From: Nodularia sp. NIES-3585
GTDB lineage: Bacteria > Cyanobacteriota > Cyanobacteriia > Cyanobacteriales > Nostocaceae
Assembly: GCF_002218065.1 (NCBI RefSeq)
Contig: NZ_BDUB01000001.1
Span: 4,311,118-4,375,117, forward strand
Length of the DNA stretch: 64,000 nucleotides
Direction: 5' to 3'
Shown here: positions 28,974-38,069 of the stretch, piece by piece
How the letters are laid out: each line of letters starts with the position of its first letter
Position numbering within the stretch: the stretch's first letter is position 1
The notes under the pieces: generated by a model
The model's input: the letters and a program-made list of their open reading frames with translations, nothing else
What the model was told of the DNA's origin: nothing
Databases searched by the model: none
Translations under genes and position numbers: made by a program

Positions 28974-29645
28974 TTAGTAATCTATTAATAAGCTGGGCGA
29001 GGTTAAGACGAATACATCTCTGGTTCCTTGTGCTTCTATCTGTGGTTTGATGGGTGTGGTAAAGTGGAAAAATTCATGATCGTTAACTAATAGTAGTTCT
29101 CCGGAATTTAATATTTTGCTAAATACTGGTTTCTCTTTTTTGGCTGTATACAAGTGGGTTTCTCCACCTTGAATATTTTCTCTATTCACAGCGAAGATTC
29201 CAATAAAGTCTGTCCCATCTTGATGGATTCCTTCGGGGGCTGGATTTCCTAAGTTATGGGGCGAACAGATGGTTCTAATTTGATGAACTCCTATTTCTGC
29301 TTCTGGATGCAGTTTACAAGATTCACTAAATGCTAAAACTAGATTTTTAAAACTATCCAATTCTACAAGTCCATCTTCTAATTCTGCAAACTCTCGTTTA
29401 ATATCTCCTAATAATGGATTATAATCTTTACCTTGGAAGAGGTAGCCATGAGGTAATTTAATTAATTTATCCTCAGCAGCGATAAACCGAGATAATCTTC
29501 TCGAACGATAATTACCTTTGAGATAAGGATCAGTCGGTAAATTATTAAAAAATGGTTTGAAACCTGCTGAATTTATGGAATTTACCTTTTTGAGAGTAAA
29601 CAAAAAAGCATATTCTAATTCTGTTGATTCCCATACCTGTTGCAT
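28974..29645 (-). CDS. 2OG-Fe dioxygenase family protein (PF10014, BsmA/IDO-like)
   Basis: 223 residues. The Fe(II) facial triad is visible: the HxD motif in GIHQDGTDF near residue 136 and the distal His in HEFFHFTTPI near 193, with a GTRDVFVLT Arg near 208 for 2-oxoglutarate. GGETHLYT is a conserved strand. Characterised relatives hydroxylate free amino acids such as isoleucine; the substrate here is unknown. The ATG at 29645 has AAGG upstream. It is transcribed alone, divergent from sfsA. Confidence 0.85.
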   Translation of the reverse strand: MQQVWESTELEYAFLFTLKKVNSINSAGFKPFFNNLPTDPYLKGNYRSRRLSRFIAAEDKLIKLPHGYLFQGKDYNPLLGDIKREFAELEDGLVELDSFKNLVLAFSESCKLHPEAEIGVHQIRTICSPHNLGNPAPEGIHQDGTDFIGIFAVNRENIQGGETHLYTAKKEKPVFSKILNSGELLLVNDHEFFHFTTPIKPQIEAQGTRDVFVLTSPSLLIDY

Positions 29646-29862
29646 AGGATTTACCTTCTTATATATTGAAATCCTCTCTCATGTTGTTTGATGAGAGGCT
29701 TATATTACTGAGTATATGCGGTTTTTTAAGTAAATGTCGTCAAATTGACTACAAAATTTGGCAAATTGTGATATGAGATTTACTCACCTTTGGGAAGATA
29801 TTTGTAGTTGGCAGTAAATGAGTAAAAAATCAATGTATATTCACTAACAGCACATAGGTTTA

Positions 29863-30591
29863 ATGATGATTGACTGGCTTTACAACTATCCACCGCTATA
29901 TTCGGGAATACTACTCAAGCGCTACAAAAGATTTTTTGCTGATGTTCAACTTGATTCTGGCGAAATCGTGACAGCACATTGTCCGAACACAGGGCCAATG
30001 ACTGGAGTATCTACTATTGGGAGTGCAGTACAAATTTCCAAAAGTGATAACCAAGAGCGTAAATTGGCTTACACCTTAGAATTAATTCAGGTACATGATA
30101 ACCAACCCACTTGGGTAGGAGTGAATACCATGTTACCCAATCGCATAGTCAAACTAGCATTAGCAAAATACCTCTTCCCCGAATTGGGAAACTATAGCCA
30201 AATTAAAAGTGAAGTAGTTTACGGACAAGATAAAAAAAGTCGAGTAGATTTTTTCCTAACAGGTAGCGACGAAGAACGCCCAATATACTTAGAAGTAAAA
30301 AATACAACTTGGGCGCAAGGCAGATTAGCCATATTTCCCGACACCGAAACCACAAGAGGACAAAAGCACTTACGGGAATTAACCGCACTCCTACCCCAAA
30401 CTCGCGCAGTCATGTTGTACTTCATCAACCGCAGTGATTGTACCGAATTTGCCCCTGGTGATATTACAGACCCAATATATAGTAAACTCTTACGAACTGC
30501 GATCGCACTCGGCTTAGAAATACTACCCTGCCGTTTTGACATCTCACCAAAAGGCATACGCTACATAGGTTTAGCAAAACTCAAACTCTAA
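29863..30591 (+). CDS. sfsA: DNA/sugar fermentation stimulation protein SfsA
   Basis: 242 residues of the SfsA family, which has an OB-fold N-terminal nucleic-acid-binding part and a PD-(D/E)XK-like nuclease part. Typical segments are LLKRYKRFFADVQLDSGE, HCPNTGPMTG, SRVDFFLTG, YLEVKNTTW (Glu-x-Lys), and FPDTETTRGQKHL. It was originally described as a regulator of maltose genes in E. coli; nuclease activity is proposed from the fold. It lies 50 bp upstream of the gluconokinase gene on the same strand. Confidence 0.93.
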   Translation: MMIDWLYNYPPLYSGILLKRYKRFFADVQLDSGEIVTAHCPNTGPMTGVSTIGSAVQISKSDNQERKLAYTLELIQVHDNQPTWVGVNTMLPNRIVKLALAKYLFPELGNYSQIKSEVVYGQDKKSRVDFFLTGSDEERPIYLEVKNTTWAQGRLAIFPDTETTRGQKHLRELTALLPQTRAVMLYFINRSDCTEFAPGDITDPIYSKLLRTAIALGLEILPCRFDISPKGIRYIGLAKLKL

Positions 30592-30641
30592 CTCTCCGCG
30601 TACCTCTGCGCTTACCTCCGCGAACCTTTGCGTTAAAAACA

Positions 30642-31127
30642 ATGATAATTATCATCATGGGTGTCTCCGGTGCCGGCAAAACCACCATAGGTAAACTACT
30701 AGCCAACGCCTTAAACTGGGAATTTAAAGACGCTGACGAATTCCACACCATAGATAACATCGAAAAAATGCGGCTAGGTATACCCCTCAACGATGCCGAT
30801 AGGAAACCTTGGCTAAAAGACTTGCAAACAGCGATCGCACTATGGTTAAAAGAAAATGCCAATATAGTCTTAGCCTGTTCCGCCCTCAAAGCTGATTATC
30901 GCCAATATTTGGTATTAGATCCTGAATGCATCAAGCTAGTTTACCTCCACGGCAGCTTAGATTTGCTCCAACAGCGCCTCATGGGACGGCAAAATCATTT
31001 TATGTCAGAAAAACTCCTCAACAGCCAATTAGATGCCCTTGAGGAGCCAGATGATGCGATTTTTGTAGATGTTTCTGAGCCACCGCAACTCATTGTGCAG
31101 AACCTGAAAAAGGTTTTAGGGATTTAA
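30642..31127 (+). CDS. gntK: Gluconokinase
   Basis: 161 residues. Walker A GVSGAGKTT lies at 7-15. FKDADEFH near 36 and GIPLNDADRKPWL are the gluconate-kinase-specific motifs, followed by LACSALKADYRQYL and GRQNHFMSEKLLNSQLDALEEP. It phosphorylates gluconate to 6-phosphogluconate, feeding the oxidative pentose phosphate pathway. Its stop codon directly abuts that of the convergent PfkB kinase gene, with no bases between them. Confidence 0.92.
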   Translation: MIIIIMGVSGAGKTTIGKLLANALNWEFKDADEFHTIDNIEKMRLGIPLNDADRKPWLKDLQTAIALWLKENANIVLACSALKADYRQYLVLDPECIKLVYLHGSLDLLQQRLMGRQNHFMSEKLLNSQLDALEEPDDAIFVDVSEPPQLIVQNLKKVLGI

Positions 31128-32105
31128 CTAAATAGGATGGGAGGCGATAAAAGCATCGATTTCAGCCGCAGTCGGTTGAGAAGCGATCGCACCTGCTTTA
31201 ATAGTAGTCAGCGCTCCCACAGCATTAGCATAAGCAACAACTTTTTTTGCTGTTTCTGCATCCTGCAAACCTTGAATACCATGTAGATTTAGCTGGTGGA
31301 TAAATCCTGCCAAAAAACTATCCCCAGCCCCAGTTGTATCCACAACCTCAATCGGATAAGAAGGTAAATTACCTTCGTTTTCACCCAAACAATAGGCACA
31401 ACCATGTTCCCCATCTGTTACCAGCACCCCATCAATGGTGTCCATGCGGTAAGTAATAGCTCCTGGGTCTGTGGTATCAAATAGCCATTCCGCCTCTTCT
31501 TTAGAGAGTTTGAGAAAATCAACTCGCTTCCATATCGCTTCGATTTTTTGGCGAGCAATATTTGCATCTTGCCAAAATACAGGTCGCCAGTTGACATCCA
31601 GAATAATCTTCAAATCGTATTGTTCTGCTAAATCTAAAGCGCGATGAACTGCCTTCTCACTTTCAGGATAGGCTAATTCCAGCGTACCCAATACCAAAAA
31701 GTCAGCCTCTTGAAACAGTGACTCCGGCAATTTTTGAGCTTGCAAGCGGGTATCAGCAAATTCAGAGGTGTCATACTTACCAAAGCCGGCAAAATTGCGA
31801 TCGCCTGCCAGATCGCGCACCACATAAACCTGCCTCGTTGGTGCTGTAGAATGGCGTTGCACCCCTGTTATATCTACACCAATTTCTTCTAAAAGCTTAA
31901 CTAGTTTATTCCCTGGCTCATCTTCACCAACAGCCCCAATAAAACCTGCGGGAGTGCCTAGTTTTACCAAAGCACAGGCCACATTAGCTGGTGCGCCACC
32001 TGGGTAAGGAGTCCAGGACTTCACCTCTTCTAGCGTTAGCCCCAATTGGTCAGCTAAACAATCAAACAAAATTTCACCAAGGCACAAAACACGGGGATTG
32101 CTCAT
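31128..32105 (-). CDS. PfkB family sugar kinase (fructokinase-like)
   Basis: 325 residues of the ribokinase/PfkB fold. PYPGGAPANVACALVKLG near 34 is the first signature, and VVDTTGAGDSFLAGFIHQL near 256 is the second, containing the catalytic Asp. It is most like fructokinases that convert fructose to fructose-6-phosphate after sucrose cleavage. Other hexose or nucleoside substrates are possible. It starts at the ATG at 32105. Confidence 0.9.
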   Translation of the reverse strand: MSNPRVLCLGEILFDCLADQLGLTLEEVKSWTPYPGGAPANVACALVKLGTPAGFIGAVGEDEPGNKLVKLLEEIGVDITGVQRHSTAPTRQVYVVRDLAGDRNFAGFGKYDTSEFADTRLQAQKLPESLFQEADFLVLGTLELAYPESEKAVHRALDLAEQYDLKIILDVNWRPVFWQDANIARQKIEAIWKRVDFLKLSKEEAEWLFDTTDPGAITYRMDTIDGVLVTDGEHGCAYCLGENEGNLPSYPIEVVDTTGAGDSFLAGFIHQLNLHGIQGLQDAETAKKVVAYANAVGALTTIKAGAIASQPTAAEIDAFIASHPI

Positions 32106-32461
32106 TTCATGAATCCAGAATCTGAGATTTTCGATTTTGAGTTAGTAATTCCAGTATAAAATCTACAACACTCTTAACTCATCTGTCGCCAGTCCTAAAC
32201 TCAACAAAAGAGCATCTTTTGCTACTATCATCCCAAATATATCCTCTCTCACTTCCGTCTTTCTGTATGTATTTTTACGTTCTATTTTAAAACTAAAGTG
32301 TTAAAAAATACTTATTTTAACCACATATTACCATGAAAGCAAAATATAAAGAAAATATAGTCAATTCCATACTCCCATAACTTAAAACCCCTTCCAACAA
32401 AAGAATCTTCTAGAATTAAAAGAGGATTAAGTACATATACCAAGGGAGAATAGAAAAAGTT
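32106..32461. other. Divergent intergenic region
   Basis: An AT-rich 356-bp spacer holding the promoters of the PfkB kinase and the LuxR-type regulator. An AGGGAG Shine-Dalgarno-like sequence sits about 12 bases before the regulator ATG. No repeat family was found. Confidence 0.4.
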
Positions 32462-32725
32462 ATGGCTGGTGGCGCGTCTCAGACCCCTGTTAGTCTGTCA
32501 GACAGAGAATTGCAAATTATCGACTTAGTGGCCGCTGGCTTAACTAACCAAGATATTGCAGTCAAACTGGAGATTAGCAAACGAACAGTTGATAACCATA
32601 TCAGCAATATTCTCACCAAAACCCAAACCGAAAACCGAGTAGCTCTCGTCCGTTGGGCTTTGCAATGGGGCAAAATCTGCTTGGATGAGGTTAATTGCTG
32701 TCTTCTACCCGTCAAGAAAGATTAG
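32462..32725 (+). CDS. pedR: Small LuxR/GerE-type regulator, PedR-like
   Basis: 87 residues made almost wholly of a GerE helix-turn-helix: LSDRELQIIDLVAAGLTNQDIAVKL, then SKRTVDNHISNIL. There is no receiver domain. A C-terminal Cys cluster (KICLDEVNCCLLP) is notable. In Synechocystis, PedR (Ssl0564) is a similar free-standing LuxR-type protein. It responds to photosynthetic electron transport through a conserved Cys that interacts with thioredoxin. The size and Cys position fit that family, so redox control is inferred. The symbol is given on that basis. Confidence 0.75.
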   Translation: MAGGASQTPVSLSDRELQIIDLVAAGLTNQDIAVKLEISKRTVDNHISNILTKTQTENRVALVRWALQWGKICLDEVNCCLLPVKKD

Positions 32726-32918
32726 ACAATTTGTTGGTGTGTACTAACGCTCTTTTGTTCACGCCTTTGTTTTCAGGTCAATCTCTAGCGTAAATTCCTA
32801 TTGGTATTTAAATCAAGCAATCATCAACAAAAATTAGCAACAATTTCCTGCCTCAAGCGTTACATTTATAGAAATCTATATTGCTCCATCAGCGAGGAGA
32901 GCAATGTTTTGTCAATAA

Positions 32919-32943
32919 CTCAGGTCTAAAGACACGCTCGTTT
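32919..32943 (+). repeat. 25-bp direct repeat, copy 1
   Basis: An exact 25-base match to 35245-35269. The core reads GGTCTAAAGACACGCTCG. This copy lies 21 bp upstream of the DUF6391 start codon, so it is in that gene's leader. Confidence 0.7.
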
Positions 32944-32963
32944 CCAGCATTCCACAAGGTCTT

Positions 32964-33620
32964 ATGAATACTTCCTCTTCTGTTCAAGGTAGTTCGTCGT
33001 TTACCTTTGATTTTTTGAGTTTTGATTTTACCGCACCAAAACCCACACAAGATGCTGATTTACTCAGACAGCTATCATTTATCCCAGGGTTGAGAGAAAT
33101 GATATTATTGCGGCAGGTTCACGCCCTAGAACACGCTACTGTTTGGGTTCTGAGTGAAGCTAACAGTGCCTATGCACCCAAAAGCAAACCCACAAAAGTA
33201 CAGGTAGATAACGAACTATTAGGCGGCTTGTCTACAGAACAAGGATTTTACCTTTACGGTGAAGTAAACATCAGTGATTTGCGGCGGGCGGTAACACTAG
33301 GCTTAAATCGTCTCATTCATGGTGAATGGGATTTGGCTGTGCATCCTCGCTGTGGCACAAATGCATCAGTAGCCATGCTGTTAACAGCCGGACTAGCTGT
33401 CAGTGTCAATCTCTTATTACCATTCCGACCCATTGAGCAATTAATCGGTTTAGGACTAGCGGCGACTACAGCAGCAGAACTTGCACCTGATTTAGGTTCC
33501 ATAGCCCAGCGCTACCTCACCACAGCCATTCCCTTTAACCTAGCAATTGAAAATATTACTCTGACTCGCGACGTTTGGGGAAGACAGGGACATTTCGTCA
33601 AAGTCAGCTGGCAAGATTGA
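32964..33620 (+). CDS. DUF6391 family membrane protein
   Basis: 218 residues, widespread in cyanobacteria and of unknown function. LLRQVHALEHATVWVLSEA is a conserved, His-rich segment near residue 50, and HPRCGTNASVAMLLTAGLAV begins two membrane helices near 128-175 (LTAGLAVSVNLLLPF and LIGLGLAATTAAELAP). The His/Glu pattern HALEHA and the HPRCGTN motif could bind metal. The ATG at 32964 has AAGG upstream. Confidence 0.8.
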   Translation: MNTSSSVQGSSSFTFDFLSFDFTAPKPTQDADLLRQLSFIPGLREMILLRQVHALEHATVWVLSEANSAYAPKSKPTKVQVDNELLGGLSTEQGFYLYGEVNISDLRRAVTLGLNRLIHGEWDLAVHPRCGTNASVAMLLTAGLAVSVNLLLPFRPIEQLIGLGLAATTAAELAPDLGSIAQRYLTTAIPFNLAIENITLTRDVWGRQGHFVKVSWQD

Positions 33621-33632
33621 TAAATTTTCTGG

Positions 33633-34019
33633 TTATTGCATAGCCTCAGCAATTTTGAATGTGTCGGTATACTGCTGGAATTTAAATATCCGCCCGTTTC
33701 TCAGCTTATAGACATGAGCAAAAGCTGCCGTTGTGGACTTACCTGTGGTTTTGTAAATGCCAGAGTATTTACCGAAAGCAATAATGGTGTCTCCAGCCTC
33801 CAGCCATTCCTCAACAAAAGCTTGCCAAGTATCCCAGTCTAAGCGGAATTTGGCAAACACATCGTTGATTACTGCATCTGTCCCAATATGCCTACCACCA
33901 CCGGGAAATCCCTCGTTCTGTATCCACTCAATCTGAGGGTCAAAAATTTCGCGGATAGTCTTGGTATCTCGCTCTTGGAAGGCGGTGTAAAGGCGTTGAA
34001 TAATTTCCAAATTGCTCAT
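33633..34019 (-). CDS. SnoaL-like / NTF2-fold protein
   Basis: 128 residues with the alpha+beta cone fold of SnoaL/ketosteroid-isomerase-like proteins: EIIQRLYTAFQERDTKTIREIFDPQIEW at the start, GTDAVINDVFAKF, WLEAGDTIIAFGKYSG, and FAHVYKLRNGRIFKFQQYTDT at the end. Members include isomerases, cyclases and non-enzymatic stress proteins; the substrate is unknown. The ATG at 34019 (MSNLEI) is preferred, because the longer reading adds a basic, poorly conserved 15-residue leader. Its start lies about 50 bp from the divergent glycosyltransferase start. Confidence 0.85.
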   Translation of the reverse strand: MSNLEIIQRLYTAFQERDTKTIREIFDPQIEWIQNEGFPGGGRHIGTDAVINDVFAKFRLDWDTWQAFVEEWLEAGDTIIAFGKYSGIYKTTGKSTTAAFAHVYKLRNGRIFKFQQYTDTFKIAEAMQ

Positions 34020-34071
34020 TTTAACTTTAAGATTAAAGGCTAATCGACTTATCATTACATTCAAGAATTAT

Positions 34072-35070
34072 ATGAGAAAGCTTTACTTCTTAGTTCCAGG
34101 TACATACGGCAAATTTGCCTGCGGTGGACTGTGGGCAGAATTAAAAACAGTTAAACTGGCGCAGCAAATCTGTAGTGCTGATGTGGTCACTTATCGCCAA
34201 AGAGAAACAGACCAACTGTTTATCGATGATGTGCTGGCAGAAAAAAATTTAGATCAGGCGATTTTTGTCATTAGCTGGGGATTTGATGTAGCCCAACTCG
34301 CTGCCAAACTCAAGCAATACAATGTTATTTACCATGCCCATAGTGCAGGTTACAACTTTCGCCTCCCCGCCAGTATTCCCATTATCACAGTTAGCCGGAA
34401 CACAATGGGATATTGGGGGCAGAAATCTCCTAATTCTCTGATTTATTATTTACCCAATCAAATTAGTAATGAATTTGAGAATTTACATCTAGAGAGAAAG
34501 TTTGATGTTTTAGCTCAAGCCCGAAAATCTTCTGAATATTTAATGCAAGAACTAATTCCGGCTTTGCAGCAACAGTGTCAAGTAAAATTAGTTGATTCTT
34601 ATGTAGAAGATTTACCGGGGCTATTTAATCAGGCGAAGATTTACCTGTATGACTCTGCCGAATATTGGGCGCAACAGCCTGTTAGTGAAGGCTTTGGACT
34701 CCAACCAATGGAAGCTCTTGCTTGTGGTTGTCAGGTCTTTTCCAGTGTTAATGGTGGACTATCAGATTATTTAGATCCTGGGTTTAATTGCTATAAAATC
34801 GCCGGATATTCAAAAGAGTATGATATTAAACGCATTATCAAGGTGCTGAAATCCTCACAAACTATCGACTTGCCAGAAGAGTTTTTTGCCGAGTATCGAA
34901 CCGAAAATATTATCAAGCGATTCCAAGTAATTTTGGATGAATTAAACGAATTTTTTGATCACAAAATCAATTTTTCAGCTAATATTAAGAATCTGTCGAA
35001 AACTCGTGTGGCAAAACTACGCATTCAGAGCATATACAAAAAAATTAGGCAGAAATACTTTCTGAAATAG
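34072..35070 (+). CDS. Glycosyltransferase family 1/4-like protein
   Basis: 332 residues. The N-terminus MRKLYFLVPGTYGKFACGG with a Gly-rich loop suggests a GT-B N-domain. The donor-side block contains EGFGLQPMEALACGCQVFSSVNGG near 225, the E-x7-E-like motif of retaining glycosyltransferases. HAHSAGYNF near 90 may be part of the acceptor site. The C-terminus is basic (KIRQKYFLK). The substrate is unknown. The ATG at 34072 directly precedes the conserved first strand. Confidence 0.82.
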   Translation: MRKLYFLVPGTYGKFACGGLWAELKTVKLAQQICSADVVTYRQRETDQLFIDDVLAEKNLDQAIFVISWGFDVAQLAAKLKQYNVIYHAHSAGYNFRLPASIPIITVSRNTMGYWGQKSPNSLIYYLPNQISNEFENLHLERKFDVLAQARKSSEYLMQELIPALQQQCQVKLVDSYVEDLPGLFNQAKIYLYDSAEYWAQQPVSEGFGLQPMEALACGCQVFSSVNGGLSDYLDPGFNCYKIAGYSKEYDIKRIIKVLKSSQTIDLPEEFFAEYRTENIIKRFQVILDELNEFFDHKINFSANIKNLSKTRVAKLRIQSIYKKIRQKYFLK

Positions 35071-35244
35071 CAGTTCAGTATTTATAGCAATTCCCATTCA
35101 AGTCAGGTACAAGCAGTAATCATTAAACGCAGATGGACGCAGATAGTTTTGTACTTTATTAGACTGGGAAATGCTATAAGTATATTTGCTAGTTAACAAA
35201 ATTAAGCTGATTTTAACCTCTGACTGATGCTGTATAATTGATAT

Positions 35245-35269
35245 CTCAGGTCTAAAGACACGCTCGTTT
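35245..35269 (+). repeat. 25-bp direct repeat, copy 2
   Basis: Exact match to 32919-32943. It lies 18 bp beyond the stop of the minus-strand PhyH gene, in intergenic DNA. Confidence 0.7.
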
Positions 35270-35286
35270 TACGCTTACCGAGTTTT

Positions 35287-36108
35287 TTATAAAATACTTT
35301 CTAACAAAGGGTCTACTGGCTGATAGTCGCGGCTTACAAGAAACTCTGGTCGGGGATTTGGTACAGGTAAACAAATGTTCTCAATGCTGTTGTAAGTCAC
35401 AATTACTACTACTCGATCAAATGGAGATATATTACTCGGTGAAGCATGAACAATATTGCTATGAAATAATAGCACCGAGCCTGCTGAAGCTTTGATGGAA
35501 GTCATTCCGTACTTTAATACTAAATCAGCAACCATATCTCTATTAAGAGAATACTTGAGTTTTGCCGTAAAACTTGACAGCCACTCCGGATCTTTTGTTT
35601 TGGCTTGAGATTGGTTCCTTTTTTCTTGAGCTACGACATCAATCATTCCTTCCTTGTGCGAACCAGGAATAATAAATAATGGTCCGTTAAATTCATTCAT
35701 GTCGTCTAATAAAACCAGGGCATTTATCAATTGTGGTTTTGGCACTCCGTCTTCTTTACGCCAAAAAATGTAGTCTTGATGCCATTCCCAGATGTCTCCA
35801 CTAAATGCCGCCTTAGCATTAATCTTGAACTGGTAAATATAAACTTTACTCCCAAGAATTTCCATGGCAGGTTTAACTAGCTGCGGATGTCGAGATAAAC
35901 TTTGGAAAATTTCATTTGTGTTATGTACACCATGGACTGAGCGTACCGTTTTCCCCTCTTCTTCAAGAACCCTTTTCGGGGTATCTTGAGAGAAAATAAC
36001 AGGTAACTCAACCTTCATTTTATGAATTTCTTCTTGGGAAAAACATTCGGGTAACAAAACAAAACCGTTATCTTCGTAAGTTTGAAGTTGCTCTTGTGTC
36101 AAGTACAT
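35287..36108 (-). CDS. Phytanoyl-CoA dioxygenase (PhyH) family protein
   Basis: 273 residues. The 2OG/Fe(II) oxygenase triad is seen as HxD in WEWHQDYIFW near 120 and the distal His in LFHSNIVHASPSN near 226, with RVVVIVTYN following. GFVLLPECFSQEEI is the usual N-terminal strand-helix, and PLFIIPGSHKEG is a PhyH hallmark. Family members hydroxylate lipids, ectoine, amino acids or natural products. The isolated position gives no clue to the substrate. Confidence 0.88.
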   Translation of the reverse strand: MYLTQEQLQTYEDNGFVLLPECFSQEEIHKMKVELPVIFSQDTPKRVLEEEGKTVRSVHGVHNTNEIFQSLSRHPQLVKPAMEILGSKVYIYQFKINAKAAFSGDIWEWHQDYIFWRKEDGVPKPQLINALVLLDDMNEFNGPLFIIPGSHKEGMIDVVAQEKRNQSQAKTKDPEWLSSFTAKLKYSLNRDMVADLVLKYGMTSIKASAGSVLLFHSNIVHASPSNISPFDRVVVIVTYNSIENICLPVPNPRPEFLVSRDYQPVDPLLESIL

Positions 36109-36712
36109 AATAATCTTCGCGGAAAATGAACTATTTTGTCAGATAATCTGAGTTATTTTAATTTTTACCATAAAACTAATACAAGAAGCACAACACTTTT
36201 AGAAATTTTTCCTGCGTATTGTTAACTAGGCTAGAAAAATATATATCACTAAAAAATCAGCATTAAATGCGTAAAAGAGTGCAATTAGCCATAAAAGCTA
36301 TCATGGCTTACCAAAATTGCCCTTGGCATTTTCGACCAGGAGAATGCATGAATTGTCTCTAAATGGGGTTTGGCAAAAAGCGTATTTAAATTTGCTATAT
36401 GACTAATCATTAGATTTATTTATCATCAAAAAGCAAATAAAAATAATTTTTTCATAGTCAAGTAGTCTAGTATACATTTCTTATAAAAAGCACTATTCTG
36501 AATTGTCAGTTTTTCTGAAACTTGATCTAAATTACCGTCTGAATTATCACTTTATATAAGTTATATTTAATTCTCCCGACCAACTGGCTGTTACTAAAAC
36601 TGTAACCGCCTAAAACTTAGGTTGTTCTAAATGCAATAGTAAACAAACAAAACATAATTTAGCGTCAATTTTGTATAGACAGCTAAAAACGTTGGGCAAA
36701 CGAGGTAACAGA
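36109..36712. other. AT-rich intergenic region upstream of the serpin gene
   Basis: 600 bp without a recognised repeat. A tiny frame at 36267-36362 could encode 31 residues ending CPWHFRPGECMNCL, discussed separately. An AACGAGGTAACAG Shine-Dalgarno-like sequence precedes the serpin ATG. Otherwise nothing was seen. Confidence 0.4.
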
Positions 36713-38041
36713 ATGAATCGGCAGAAACTAAGTGGTGTGGAAAAAAAATTCCTACAAAGACGTTATGGTGTGAGTCTAGGAAGACGCTACGTTTTGGCAG
36801 CAGCTAGTGTTGTTCTGTTCGGTGTATTAGGCTGTTCCCAGGTTAGTGGTAATACAAATAATCTGGCACAATCTGATCCACTTTATTCAGAGACTCGATT
36901 GCCAAAAAAAACATTGATTTCTGATGCAAAACTGGTGGATGCTAATAATAAATTTGGCTTCAAACTATTTTCGGAAATTTTGAAAAATAACAGTAGTCAA
37001 GATAACATTTTTGTTTCTCCTTCAAGTGTCGCGATCGCTCTGTCTATGGCATATAATGGTGCCAGCGGTTCTACTCAACAAGCAATGGCTAAAACCCTAG
37101 AATTGCAGGGGATGAGTCTACCAGAAATTAACTCTGCTTACGCTACATTAAAAGAGTTACTAGAAAATCCTGACCCCCAAGTGCAACTGACTATTGCTAA
37201 CTCGCTATGGGCAAATAAAGCAGCTACCTTGCAGCCGAATTTTCTCCAAACTACTCAGGACTTCTACAAAGCTAAGGTCACAAATTTAGACTTTCAAGAT
37301 GCCGCATCTGCCAATAAGATTAATCAATGGGTTGAAGATAGTACCCAGGGAAAAATTAACAAAATAGTTGATCAAATTGAACCTGAACAGGTGTTGTTTT
37401 TGATTAATGCCATATATTTTAAAGGGCAATGGACTAATCAGTTTGATAAATTACAAACTGCTGAATACCCTTTTAAATCAATGTCTGGGGAACAGAAACC
37501 ACAACTGATGATGTCGCAAACTGGCGAATATAGATACTATGAAAATGACCAGTTTCAGGCGGTGAGTTTACCTTATGGAGAAGATGGCAAAGTCAGCTTT
37601 TATATCTTCTTACCCAAAGAGGAATCTAACCTGCAAAGCTTTTATCAAAACTTGAATTTTGATAACTGGGAAAAATGGATGTCTCAGTTGCGAAATCGGG
37701 ATGGATTTATTCGCTTACCTCGCTTTAAAACCGATTACGATGTGACACTCAATGATGCACTGAAGGCTTTAGGTATGGCAGAGGCTTTTAGTAATCAAGC
37801 TAACTTTTCGGGTATGGGGACTAATTTGAAAATTAGTCAAGTTAAACATAAAACATTTGTTGAGGTAAACGAAGAAGGTACAGAAGCCTCCGCTGCTACA
37901 TCCATAGGAATGGTACCCACGTCTTTTAGAGAAAAACCAGAACCATTCCGCATGATTGTTGACCGTCCCTTTTTCTCTGCTATTCGAGATAATCAAACAG
38001 GCAGCATTTTGTTTATGGGTTCAATTACTGACCCACAGTAG
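36713..38041 (+). CDS. Serpin family protease inhibitor, predicted lipoprotein
   Basis: 442 residues. After a basic N-terminus, a hydrophobic stretch ends in a lipobox (FGVLGC-S), predicting a lipid-anchored exported protein. The full serpin fold follows: FVSPSSVAIALSMAYNGASG near 100, LFLINAIYFKGQWTNQF, PRFKTDYDVTLNDALKALGM, VKHKTFVEVNEEGTEASAAT, and PFRMIVDRPFFSAIRDNQTGSILFMG. The reactive-centre hinge GTEASAATS has small residues, as in inhibitory serpins. By alignment with alpha-1-antitrypsin, P1-P1' would be Thr-Ser. The ATG at 36713 (MNRQKLSG) with GAGG upstream is preferred over 36671. Confidence 0.92.
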   Translation: MNRQKLSGVEKKFLQRRYGVSLGRRYVLAAASVVLFGVLGCSQVSGNTNNLAQSDPLYSETRLPKKTLISDAKLVDANNKFGFKLFSEILKNNSSQDNIFVSPSSVAIALSMAYNGASGSTQQAMAKTLELQGMSLPEINSAYATLKELLENPDPQVQLTIANSLWANKAATLQPNFLQTTQDFYKAKVTNLDFQDAASANKINQWVEDSTQGKINKIVDQIEPEQVLFLINAIYFKGQWTNQFDKLQTAEYPFKSMSGEQKPQLMMSQTGEYRYYENDQFQAVSLPYGEDGKVSFYIFLPKEESNLQSFYQNLNFDNWEKWMSQLRNRDGFIRLPRFKTDYDVTLNDALKALGMAEAFSNQANFSGMGTNLKISQVKHKTFVEVNEEGTEASAATSIGMVPTSFREKPEPFRMIVDRPFFSAIRDNQTGSILFMGSITDPQ

Positions 38042-38069
38042 TAAACCTTTTGACTTCCCCAAAGGGGGG

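Noticed and set aside
36267-36362. Considered listing the mini-ORF as a gene
   Set aside because: No conservation evidence; kept only as a low-interest finding.
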